The notes beneath the pieces are model-generated. The model had not been told where the DNA came from and ran no database searches. It saw only the letters and a list, made by a program, of their open reading frames with translations. Both the position numbers and the translations under genes were made by a program. Of a stretch of DNA of 9,685 bases, positions 4,909-9,685 are shown piece by piece (position 1 is the first letter of the stretch; each line of letters begins with the position of its first letter). Origin of the DNA: Candidatus Bathyarchaeota archaeon (GTDB lineage: Archaea > Thermoproteota > Bathyarchaeia > RBG-16-48-13 > GCA-020355125); assembly GCA_030617005.1 (NCBI GenBank), contig JAUWWH010000012.1, forward strand, positions 1 through 9,685, in the 5' to 3' direction.

Positions 4909-5175
4909 TTACAACCTATACATCCCAAACGCTTTTTTATTACAAGGCACAAGTTTTTTAATAACTGTATCAGTAAAACATTTATCTCCATAACGTGCTA
5001 TATAGTTATAGTCATAATGGCAATGATGATAGTAAATTGTCCAATCCCACATCTGTCCACGAACTGCTACCCATTTAATTCTACCACTATAAAGCTGTGG
5101 ATCGTTTAGTATTCCCTTAGCAAATACGGTTTCTGGCTTCATTGCCTTTAGTCGTTCAATAGTTAATCTCTCCAT
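4909..5175 (-). CDS. Conserved phage-type hypothetical protein (WVAVRG … DWTIYYH … LVPC type)
   Basis: 88 residues with GGGAGTAG before the ATG. The order LKAMKPETVFAKG (9-21), IKWVAVRG (33-40), DWTIYYHH (44-51), YIARYGDKC (58-66), IKKLVPC (72-78) and A-x-x-MYR at the end matches, from memory, a small family found in phages and prophages of Firmicutes. I know of no function for it. In this window it is one of very few proteins with a recognisable cross-element family, and it points to gene exchange with bacterial phages. The start lies 8 bases after the preceding stop. Confidence 0.7.
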   Translation of the reverse strand: MERLTIERLKAMKPETVFAKGILNDPQLYSGRIKWVAVRGQMWDWTIYYHHCHYDYNYIARYGDKCFTDTVIKKLVPCNKKAFGMYRL

Positions 5176-5183
5176 TCTACTCC

Positions 5184-5585
5184 CTATCTCCCAAGAGCCA
5201 TAAGCCTAACAGCACAACCCTCAAAATCTTCCATAACGAATAGACCTTTAGGTATCCACCATTCACACTTCTCTAGTACGCAATCAATATGTATGGGTTC
5301 TACAATCACTGATCTAACACCAACATTTACCTTTAGGGCAGCGTGTAATTCTCCCTTACTCATTACTGGACATATTTTCCGTAGATTATCTTCTTTCGTT
5401 TCCATCTCAGCTAGATACCTCAGTTCATCTTTTAATAGTTCAGTGTAAGTATTACACGCTTCCTTCTCTAAGTGATAGCATATTTGACCTCTACACTCAG
5501 GCTCTTCGTGTTTAAGTGAACTAAGTGAAAATCTACACTTCGTATTAACAGCGAACCCGTTACACTTAATCTCCTTCATATCCAT
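5184..5585 (-). CDS. Cys-rich soluble protein with CP … C-x4-CxWW … CA motif
   Basis: 133 residues, nine cysteines (8, 17, 31, 36, 44, 72, 102, 107, 124). The C-terminal half shows CP (72), C102-x4-C107-E-WW and later C124-A, the signature of a small four-cysteine metal-binding module seen in archaeal and phage hypothetical proteins. The N-terminal five cysteines could hold a second site. A central helix (about 46-70) joins the halves. The start is ATG 5585 with GGTGAT 7 nt upstream; Met3 is an alternative. It is the first gene behind the promoter motif at 5595-5615, so it leads the operon running to 2865. A regulator or redox role is possible but unproven. Confidence 0.75.
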   Translation of the reverse strand: MDMKEIKCNGFAVNTKCRFSLSSLKHEEPECRGQICYHLEKEACNTYTELLKDELRYLAEMETKEDNLRKICPVMSKGELHAALKVNVGVRSVIVEPIHIDCVLEKCEWWIPKGLFVMEDFEGCAVRLMALGR

Positions 5586-5594
5586 CGTATAATC

Positions 5595-5615
5595 ACCATA
5601 GATTCAACCTTTAAA
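5595..5615 (-). promoter_or_regulatory. Promoter motif, copy 2 (TATA box plus TTGAATCTA element)
   Basis: On the minus strand TTTAAAGG-TTGAATCTA-TGGT lies in the 34-base gap before the gene starting at 5585. It matches the motif at 6392-6412 at 18 of 21 positions, and all three changes are transitions. TTTAAA is centred about 27 nt before the ATG, so transcription would begin at or next to the start codon. The TTGAATCTA part is not needed for a TATA box and may bind a regulator. Confidence 0.6.
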
Positions 5616-5619
5616 TAGC

Positions 5620-5868
5620 TTAAAACCATTTATATTTAATCCAATCATTAGTGCTACATTGAGGTACGTTACTATCATTAACCCAAAAACTTCCATTAAT
5701 GAATGTTAGATCATTACAAAATGTTAGCATAGACCTTTTTGGCTTATGAGGATATATGCTAAGACAATAAGCTAAACAATCTTCATCGTTATAATCTGGA
5801 ATAATAAACCAAAGAGCTATTCCAAGAATGATAAGGATACCTGAGACAATGAATATTAGCATCTTCAT
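5620..5868 (-). CDS. Single-pass membrane protein with short Cys-rich ectodomain (CLxxCLxIYP)
   Basis: 82 residues starting by an ATGA overlap with the upstream gene, with GGAGAT 7 nt before it. Residues 3-23 are a membrane anchor or uncleaved signal, and the remainder is outside. NDEDC31LAYC35LSIYPH matches the motif of the protein at 4301-4669; C51 and C71 complete two likely disulfides. N-glycosylation sequons occur near the end (NGS, NDS). It is shorter than its relative and lacks the CxC pair. Together with the next upstream gene it looks like a pair of surface proteins. Confidence 0.8.
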   Translation of the reverse strand: MKMLIFIVSGILIILGIALWFIIPDYNDEDCLAYCLSIYPHKPKRSMLTFCNDLTFINGSFWVNDSNVPQCSTNDWIKYKWF

Positions 5869-6227
5869 CTTAATATCTCCGTCTTATTGAGAAAGATAAC
5901 ACTCTCTACATCTAGGTTATGCTTCATATGACATAAACAAAATAGTTGATCTGTTGAGTTTGTTATAAACACTCCATCCTTCCCTCCTCGGAATATGCCA
6001 CTCTCTGTTTTGATTGTATGAATGTTGGATATATAGCCAGTATAATAATATCCCAATGTAACCTTACATATCTCATCACATACACGATATAGCATGTGAT
6101 ATTGTTGTCCGAGCTTAGAGAGCGGAGTTAGCGATTCATCTATCTGCGATCTTCGTTTGAGAGCAGATACAACTATGAGAATAATGAGGATAACAAATAT
6201 GGGTACTATATATCGTTTCTTTTCCAT
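5865..6227 (-). CDS. Single-pass membrane protein with CxxxC … CxC ectodomain
   Basis: 120 residues from ATG 6227 (AGAGGT 7 nt upstream, one base after the preceding stop). The open frame reaches 6338, but the extra part shadows the zinc-ribbon gene. Residues 7-24 are the membrane anchor after MEKKR. The outer domain has C50-x3-C54 (RVCDEICKV), a Tyr-rich stretch, then NST and C97-L-C99-H. The spacing between pairs (42 residues) is wider than the 22 in the 4301 gene, but the order is the same. Two sequons (NST, NKT) support an extracellular location if the host N-glycosylates. Probable virion surface or host-envelope protein. Confidence 0.8.
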   Translation of the reverse strand: MEKKRYIVPIFVILIILIVVSALKRRSQIDESLTPLSKLGQQYHMLYRVCDEICKVTLGYYYTGYISNIHTIKTESGIFRGGKDGVFITNSTDQLFCLCHMKHNLDVESVIFLNKTEILR

Positions 6228-6228
6228 T

Positions 6229-6378
6229 TTAGAGACCTCTCCCCCTCTTGAAGGGGTTGATGATTCTTGCTCCACATTCACCACAATAGATTCCTTGGGG
6301 TAGAATATCCCAATCGTCAGCATTAATGGTAACTTCAACTATATTCGTGCTATCACACACAAAGTATCTATCTCTCAT
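6229..6378 (-). CDS. Zinc-ribbon-like mini-protein
   Basis: 49 residues. ATG 6378 follows AAGGATTAAG and lies directly behind the promoter motif at 6392-6412, and the next gene starts one base after its stop. Both facts support this short call. C8 (YFVCDS) and C32-GE-C35 (YCGECGARI) with an Asp/Trp-rich stretch between (NADDWDIL) look like a small zinc ribbon with a distal first half; a fourth ligand is not obvious (D9 or none). It ends basic (FKRGRGL), and those codons carry the ribosome binding site of the next gene. As the first gene of an operon it may be a regulator, but that is inference. Confidence 0.75.
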   Translation of the reverse strand: MRDRYFVCDSTNIVEVTINADDWDILPQGIYCGECGARIINPFKRGRGL

Positions 6379-6391
6379 CTTAATCCTTAAT

Positions 6392-6412
6392 ATCGTAGAT
6401 TCAATCTTTAAA
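6392..6412 (-). promoter_or_regulatory. Promoter motif, copy 1 (TATA box plus TTGAATCTA element)
   Basis: TTTAAAGA-TTGAATCTA-CGAT on the minus strand, 13-33 bases before the ATG at 6378. It is preceded by GCGGGGGTT. It shares 18 of 21 bases with 5595-5615. TTTAAA is centred about 31 nt before the ATG, giving a leader of only a few bases. The same stretch, GGGGGTTTTT, lies just behind the Zot-like gene's stop (6422) and could also end its transcript. Confidence 0.6.
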
Positions 6413-6421
6413 AACCCCCGC

Positions 6422-7210
6422 TCACATCAAATAATCCGCTATCAACTTCGCATCTTGTTTTCTCATCTTCTCATCTATCACTAGCTTAGACATCAGCTTT
6501 TGCTTGGTCGTTATCTGCTGTTTTTCTATCAACTTCCTATACTTCTCTCTCATTTCATCCAGCATATTATCAACCATTAGAGGTACTAACTCTTCATAGT
6601 CGTAATATTTTGTTATTGCAGAAACTTTTATAGGATATGAAGAGACTGGGATATAATCCGAAAGATACATCTTCTTATAGGCTTTTAATTCAAGCAGATA
6701 TGGAATATCCGCACTGGTATTCTTTATTGGGCTTTTCTTATGTGTGTGTATGTTCTGATATATCAAAACTTCCGGAAGGATAAGATAAGGAGTTAAATTC
6801 CTGATTCTTATGTCTATGGAATGAAGAAGCTGGGCAGTATGAAATAAATGTGAAGAATCCCCTATTGATTTTCTGGATTGAGCAAAGAAACGGGTAAGAA
6901 TCTTGTTGGGCAGGGTTATAGATTCTCTCGAATCTGCCGACTGCCAGAGTTCATCTAATGCAAGGATATTGTTCTCTGTATGTATGTTATCCAACGCTCC
7001 AAGCGTATTATCAATCTTGTTATAGGGAATATCCGTCAGATGATAGTTAGTGTATACATTATACTCACAACTTTCAAAGTAACATTGGTCTCCATATAAA
7101 AACCGGAACATCTTTTGAATTTTTTTTGGATTACGCTGGGCATGATGAATGATATATGTCATAGATAACGTCTTTCCACTTCCCACATCACCTATTAGAG
7201 CCACGATCAT
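6422..7210 (-). CDS. Zot-like P-loop ATPase (virion assembly/extrusion)
   Basis: 262 residues from ATG 7210, which makes an ATGA overlap with the upstream stop; the open frame to 7255 is rejected for that reason. Walker A is GDVGSGKT (7-14); Walker B is ILALDE (82-87). HTAQLLHSIDIRIRN (124-138) is the sensor-like T-Q … D-x-R-x-R segment, and YYDYEEL (202-208) resembles the Y-D-T-x-E motif near the end of Zot-domain proteins. Relatives include filamentous phage pI, which uses ATP to drive assembly and export through the membrane, and ATPases of several archaeal viruses. Unlike pI, no membrane segment follows; a Lys-rich helical tail (220-262) ends it. The two membrane proteins just upstream may anchor it. 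Confidence 0.88.
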   Translation of the reverse strand: MIVALIGDVGSGKTLSMTYIIHHAQRNPKKIQKMFRFLYGDQCYFESCEYNVYTNYHLTDIPYNKIDNTLGALDNIHTENNILALDELWQSADSRESITLPNKILTRFFAQSRKSIGDSSHLFHTAQLLHSIDIRIRNLTPYLILPEVLIYQNIHTHKKSPIKNTSADIPYLLELKAYKKMYLSDYIPVSSYPIKVSAITKYYDYEELVPLMVDNMLDEMREKYRKLIEKQQITTKQKLMSKLVIDEKMRKQDAKLIADYLM

Positions 7211-7542
7211 ATTATCAATCCCTTCTTTTGTAATAACTTGTAGATAAGATAGCACACTGCTAATTCAATACCCATGAAGAGAAGAGAGAGTGTTAATGTA
7301 AAATATATATACAGTGTATGAGATGGAACATGCTCTATCTGATCTGCTTTTGAATCTAGTACAGAGGTATAATAATCACTACAGGATATAGTTAGATTCT
7401 CTGGACATGGATTATCCCACAACAGATGGGTAACATAAGTGGAAAACGAAATGTAGAATAATATAGTGATAAGCATGAGATAGATGATTCCATATTTCAA
7501 TAGCAAATTGATACCCCTTACTACTACGGATCGTTTACTCAT
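7207..7542 (-). CDS. Two-pass membrane protein with small outer loop, next to the ATPase
   Basis: 111 residues. Start at ATG 7542 (GAAGGGATTAATAGACG upstream), in an ATGA overlap with the previous gene. Membrane segments lie at about 16-38 and 77-102. The loop between them (39-76) holds C46 and C54 (NPC-PENLTIS-C), a likely disulfide, and an NLT sequon. Ends are basic (MSKRSVVVRG; KLLQKKG), so both termini are inside. Direct overlap with the Zot-like ATPase gene on one side and another two-pass protein on the other suggests a membrane complex with the ATPase. No family recognised. Confidence 0.82.
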   Translation of the reverse strand: MSKRSVVVRGINLLLKYGIIYLMLITILFYISFSTYVTHLLWDNPCPENLTISCSDYYTSVLDSKADQIEHVPSHTLYIYFTLTLSLLFMGIELAVCYLIYKLLQKKGLII

Positions 7543-7817
7543 CGTCTATTAATCCCTTCTTTTAATGATTTTGTCCTTAAGTAGCCTTTCATCTTCTTTA
7601 TAAGTAGCCTTTCATCCTCTTTATGAATATGATCTGCGAGAAAACAACAGAGATACCCTAAGAAGAATATACCTATATCCAGCATGTATATATCCCACCG
7701 GGATAACGTGAAAGCAGAGTGTGCTATCATAAACGAAGCTGCAAAACCTATAGCTGCACAATACCACAATATATACGCCCATAGTCTTCTACGGCTTTCC
7801 CTTCTTTGGATTGTCAT
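7539..7817 (-). CDS. Two-pass membrane protein with C-terminus altered by a 23-bp duplication
   Basis: 92 residues. A very basic N-terminus (QRRESRRR) is followed by membrane segments at about 13-36 and 43-62, then a charged cytoplasmic tail. The tail codons contain a 23-bp tandem duplication (7579-7624). Because 23 is not a multiple of three, copy one reads KEDERLL and copy two reads IKKMKGYL. Removing one copy in thought gives KEDERLLKDKIIKRRD and a stop at 7549-7551, nine bases before the next ATG's first base region, so that was probably the ancestral end. The present frame runs on to an ATGA overlap. The start at 7817 lies in the preceding gene (29-base overlap), and its ribosome binding site is weak. 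Confidence 0.8.
   Translation of the reverse strand: MTIQRRESRRRLWAYILWYCAAIGFAASFMIAHSAFTLSRWDIYMLDIGIFFLGYLCCFLADHIHKEDERLLIKKMKGYLRTKSLKEGINRR
7579..7624. repeat. 23-bp tandem duplication
   Basis: Units 7579-7601 and 7602-7624 are identical except one base (ATCTTC versus ATCCTC). The high identity next to otherwise non-repetitive coding sequence points to a recent slippage or duplication event inside the gene. Confidence 0.95.
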
Positions 7818-8007
7818 TCTTATCAGTCAACCTATTCTTCATTGATTCTGCTCTCAATCTTGCATTATATTCCCTCTCCTGTTCTCTGCTCCCTTGCAGT
7901 CTGATCTCTAACCTATCATAATAAGTTACCAAGACTTGATCTAAATCGAATATGTCGAATATCTTTTTTAATGAAGCATCATCCGCATAGATTTTTATCT
8001 TTTTCAT
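7789..8007 (-). CDS. Small charged helical protein, unrecognised
   Basis: 72 residues. N-terminal half: strand (KKIKIYAD), helix (SLKKIFDIFDL), strands (QVLVTYYD, LEIRLQG), the look of a very small alpha/beta fold. C-terminal half: a charged helix with many Arg/Glu, then a basic, probably flexible tail (KKGKP). No cysteines or membrane segment. The start overlaps the end of the preceding small ORF by 29 bases and its own end overlaps the next gene by 29. The ribosome binding site is weak (GTGAG, 8 nt away), so its translation may depend on coupling. Confidence 0.7.
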   Translation of the reverse strand: MKKIKIYADDASLKKIFDIFDLDQVLVTYYDRLEIRLQGSREQEREYNARLRAESMKNRLTDKNDNPKKGKP

Positions 8008-8113
8008 TGTTTGTACTCACATTGATCTTACGTTTGAGAGGTCGTTTTTTAGAGCCAGAGTTAAGCAAATCCCGCAGAGCTTCTTTAAATTTTTGTTTTG
8101 GAGATTTCATCAT
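7979..8113 (-). CDS. Very basic 44-aa overlapping ORF
   Basis: 44 residues starting with two Met codons (8113 or 8110). It fills the only gap between the acidic 147-aa gene and the 72-aa gene, and overlaps the latter by 29 bases in another frame. The protein is helical and basic (KQKFKEALRDLL), then NSGSKKRPLKRK, then a polar tail with one Cys. No good ribosome binding site precedes it, and a six-codon ORF lies between. Gap filling and clear composition favour a real gene, but the evidence is moderate. The acidic protein upstream would be a natural binding partner by charge. Confidence 0.5.
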   Translation of the reverse strand: MMKSPKQKFKEALRDLLNSGSKKRPLKRKINVSTNNEKDKNLCG

Positions 8114-8129
8114 GTAAATGGATATATCA

Positions 8130-8573
8130 TTATTTCCCACTCAACCCCTTCTTCTTTGCTGATTCCAACATAGACATCAGGTTATACCCTGAAAACAAGT
8201 TAGTGATCTCAGTTCGACTCTGCCCATCTTTGCTAATTGTCAATTCTTCTAAGATAGAGATCATACGATCCATGTGGTTATACAACGGGGATTTAGGATT
8301 CATATAACGCTTAACGAATAATTCAGATACAAGCGATACCCTAAAAATATCCTCAATCAATAATGGATTCAGCCGTGAGATCATCCGAATCTTACTTCTA
8401 TCAAAGAGATTCTGCGACATCTCATAAAATACCCTATCCATTAAAGGGCTTCTTGCTTTAGAATATTCCAAATATTCCTCCAAATCCGCTCTGGAATCTG
8501 TCTCTTCTATTTCCGGTTCTACTTCGTGCTCTGCTTCCGGTTCTGCCGTTTGCTTATTATCTCCTTTTTCCAT
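8130..8573 (-). CDS. Acidic-headed helical soluble protein, unrecognised
   Basis: 147 residues. Residues 5-35 are a disordered, Glu/Pro-rich acidic head; the rest is predicted by eye to be all helical (36-60, 66-92, 100-115, 122-142). No cysteine and no membrane segment. It ends KKKGLSGK, faintly like the SGKR ends of the plus-strand set. It is preceded by a small two-helix membrane protein whose stop is 8 bases upstream of the start. A cytoplasmic scaffold or partner of the membrane proteins is plausible, but not shown. Ribosome binding site weak (TTGAGTAAAAA). Confidence 0.75.
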   Translation of the reverse strand: MEKGDNKQTAEPEAEHEVEPEIEETDSRADLEEYLEYSKARSPLMDRVFYEMSQNLFDRSKIRMISRLNPLLIEDIFRVSLVSELFVKRYMNPKSPLYNHMDRMISILEELTISKDGQSRTEITNLFSGYNLMSMLESAKKKGLSGK

Positions 8574-8580
8574 TTTTTAC

Positions 8581-8760
8581 TCAAGAGTTATATAACATAG
8601 CTACTACAAAATTAAGCACTGCTGCTATGCCATTTATCACTATTGCAGGGATATATACTATTCTATCCTTATCTGCTTTGACAAAGTATCTTACTCCAAG
8701 AGACATACAAACTAATGATACCATCCCTATGGCTATATGGATAAGCGTCATATCATTCAT
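8581..8760 (-). CDS. Two-helix hydrophobic mini-protein, candidate major virion protein
   Basis: 59 residues, ATG 8760, stop 8581-8583. The first helix (about 5-27, TLIHIAIGMVSLVCMSLGVRYF) and the second (about 35-57, VYIPAIVINGIAAVLNFVV) are both rich in small residues. They are joined by a short charged turn, KADKDR. This helical hairpin with Gly/Ala faces is the layout of the major capsid proteins of spindle-shaped archaeal viruses (fuselloviruses, halspiviruses), and also of some phage coat and holin proteins. The similarity is architectural only; I see no sequence match. It sits between a tRNA gene and the acidic protein. The ribosome binding site is poor. Confidence 0.65.
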   Translation of the reverse strand: MNDMTLIHIAIGMVSLVCMSLGVRYFVKADKDRIVYIPAIVINGIAAVLNFVVAMLYNS

Positions 8761-8798
8761 CTTTCATCATCCAATAAACTATCCTCTGCAATGAGGGT

Positions 8799-8870
8799 TG
8801 CACACAAAGGGATTTGAACCCTTACCATATCCTTGGAAGGAATATATGCTAACTATTACACCATGTGTAC
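8799..8870 (-). tRNA. tRNA-Gly, anticodon UCC
   Basis: A 72-nt cloverleaf on the minus strand. The acceptor GTACACA pairs with TGTGTGC (one T-G pair), the anticodon arm TATTC-CTTCCAA-GGATA gives UCC after U33, and the T arm is AAGGG-TTCAAAT-CCCTT. The D arm is GTGT-AATAGTTA-GCAT, with two wobble pairs. The discriminator is A and no CCA is encoded. The D-loop reads AATAGTTA where AATGGTTA is usual, so the conserved G18 is an A. It lies 5 bases after the stop of the 39-aa gene and is probably cut from the operon transcript. It would read GGA (and GGG) codons. Confidence 0.9.
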
Positions 8871-8875
8871 CCTAT

Positions 8876-8995
8876 TCACCCTGTAAGCAACATAAAAAAC
8901 ATTAAGTAAAAGATAAGAATCCACATTGCATACCATATTATGAACATGAAAATCTGTATTATCCTCCCTTGTATCCCCATCTCCTCACTCATCAT
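8876..8995 (-). CDS. Single hydrophobic-helix mini-protein
   Basis: 39 residues. I take ATG 8995, which makes an ATGA overlap with the upstream stop; the same frame is open to 9061 but only as a shadow of that gene. After MMSEEMGIQGR, residues 12-37 are one long Met/Ile/Phe/Trp-rich membrane helix ending FMLLTG. With an acidic N-terminus and nothing behind the helix, it resembles the minor coat or assembly peptides of filamentous and spindle-shaped viruses by size and shape only. The tRNA follows at once. Confidence 0.65.
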   Translation of the reverse strand: MMSEEMGIQGRIIQIFMFIIWYAMWILIFYLMFFMLLTG

Positions 8996-9534
8996 CCCAA
9001 CAAAAAGTAGAATATCGTGAAAAAGCAAAGAATCCAGCCTAGAGCATGACACAATGCACAAAGCAGGATCAATGTTTTTCGTGGAGTTTCTCTTAGATTT
9101 TCCAGTAGTTTCACTGATCCAATCTGATAAGCATCTATCGTAAAATTCCGGTCTACTACCTGATAAAATTTATCCGGATCATCCACGTATTCATCCCGAT
9201 CCTCCTTCCTGATCTTAAAGATACTTAGATCAAGAGATCGAGGATAATCATCATGAAGATAAGCCGTTGGCTGAGTTGTCCAGTTATAAATCTTCCCTCT
9301 CCTCCAACTTCTAGCTAAAGCATCCACCACAATCTCAGAGGTATCCTGTGATAATCTCCCTCTAAAATCCTCAGAAAAATCATCAACAATATACACACAA
9401 CGGATCGTTTTAATCTTCTTGCCAACTCTCCGTATCTCCTTCATATCCTTCAACAATCCAACTCCTTCTTTAATTGCTTTAAAGATAGAGCGGAATAGTT
9501 CCCTGACAGCATCAAGAATCCTTCTAAAATCCAT
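8992..9534 (-). CDS. Tail-anchored soluble protein, unrecognised
   Basis: 180 residues from ATG 9534, three bases after the upstream stop region. The first 45 residues form an amphipathic, basic helix (FRRILDAVRELFRSIFKAIK), possibly membrane-surface bound. The middle (46-150) is a charged alpha/beta domain with no motif I recognise (CVYIVDDFSEDFRGRL, then YNWTTQPTAYLHDDYP). Residues 154-178 form a C-terminal membrane anchor with three Cys. Topology: bulk domain inside, anchored by its end. It overlaps the next gene by ATGA. The ribosome binding site is poor (GAGAAACTAAAA). Confidence 0.78.
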   Translation of the reverse strand: MDFRRILDAVRELFRSIFKAIKEGVGLLKDMKEIRRVGKKIKTIRCVYIVDDFSEDFRGRLSQDTSEIVVDALARSWRRGKIYNWTTQPTAYLHDDYPRSLDLSIFKIRKEDRDEYVDDPDKFYQVVDRNFTIDAYQIGSVKLLENLRETPRKTLILLCALCHALGWILCFFTIFYFLLG

Positions 9535-9536
9535 TT

Positions 9537-9680
9537 TTAGTTTCTCTTCCTTATTGATTCGTTTGATCCAATGTAGACTAGGATGGAAAGAGTGCTATAT
9601 AATATGTAAAAACTTAACAACCCAGCATCCAAATTATATACTATGTTTATTAAAACTATAGCCCATACTGTAAGCAACAT
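9537..9680 (-). CDS. Two-helix membrane mini-protein at the window edge
   Basis: 47 residues if ATG 9680 is the start; the frame is still open to the edge at 9685, so the real start could lie outside. Hydrophobic segments run at about 2-17 (LLTVWAIVLINIVYNL) and 22-38 (LSFYILYSTLSILVYIG), with a short DAG turn, then a basic end (SIRKRN). It has the same size class and hairpin plan as the 59-, 60- and 65-residue proteins downstream. Its stop lies 2 bases before the next ATG, so it belongs to the same operon. Not recognised. Confidence 0.6.
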   Translation of the reverse strand: MLLTVWAIVLINIVYNLDAGLLSFYILYSTLSILVYIGSNESIRKRN

Positions 9681-9685
9681 ACTCA

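Noticed and set aside
6228..6338. N-terminal extension of the 5865-6227 gene
   Set aside because: The extension shadows the zinc-ribbon gene, and a good ribosome binding site precedes the internal Met at 6227.
8098..8307. 69-codon plus-strand ORF
   Set aside because: Antisense to the 147-aa gene, no ribosome binding site, low-complexity mix.
8799..8870. tRNA as an integration (att) site
   Set aside because: No integrase and no repeated tRNA 3' segment are visible in the window; the gene sits inside an operon.

Overview
The window is AT-rich and gene-dense, made almost entirely of small ORFs (39 to 262 residues). It reads like part of an archaeal virus or virus-like plasmid. Pointers to archaea are TTTAAA-type TATA boxes about 27-31 nt before two starts, a tRNA without an encoded CCA, heavy AGA/AGG use, and a Zot-like ATPase without a membrane segment. 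Strong AGGAGGT-type ribosome binding sites fit a methanogen-like or ANME-like euryarchaeon, but they do not exclude a bacterial phage. No replication gene, integrase, capsid gene of known fold or CRISPR array is visible, so this is an internal piece of a larger element.

Layout: two convergent blocks. Positions 1-2835 run on the plus strand. The block opens with a single-pass membrane protein and a 246-residue secreted or membrane protein. A -1 reading frame fills the gap behind the latter and may extend it by frameshifting. Next come a basic protein and seven tiny genes (1438-2835), whose otherwise different proteins end in the same short motif, I-K-x-[ST]-G followed by [KR]R-stop or by YLKSKIL. 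A hairpin at 2833-2854 separates this block from the minus-strand block.

The minus strand (9685 down to 2865) reads like one or more long operons with touching or overlapping genes. From its upstream end it carries small membrane proteins, a tRNA-Gly(UCC), a 59-residue two-helix membrane protein (major virion protein candidate), an acidic 147-residue protein, overlapping small genes, two membrane proteins, and a Zot-like P-loop ATPase (6422-7210). A promoter motif at 6392-6412 then starts a three-gene unit: a zinc-ribbon protein and two single-pass proteins with Cys-rich outer domains. A near copy of the motif at 5595-5615 starts the last run of about eleven genes, which ends at 2865. These encode Cys-rich small proteins, a phage-type hypothetical protein, a third Cys-rich single-pass protein and several two-helix membrane proteins.

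Working model (inference): the Zot-like ATPase and the many small membrane proteins form an assembly/extrusion module of a membrane-associated (for example spindle-shaped, pleomorphic or filamentous) virus. The plus-strand basic and zinc-binding proteins with a shared tail would be DNA-binding, internal virion or host-directed proteins sorted by a common tag. Most genes have no family I can name. Names below describe visible properties only.
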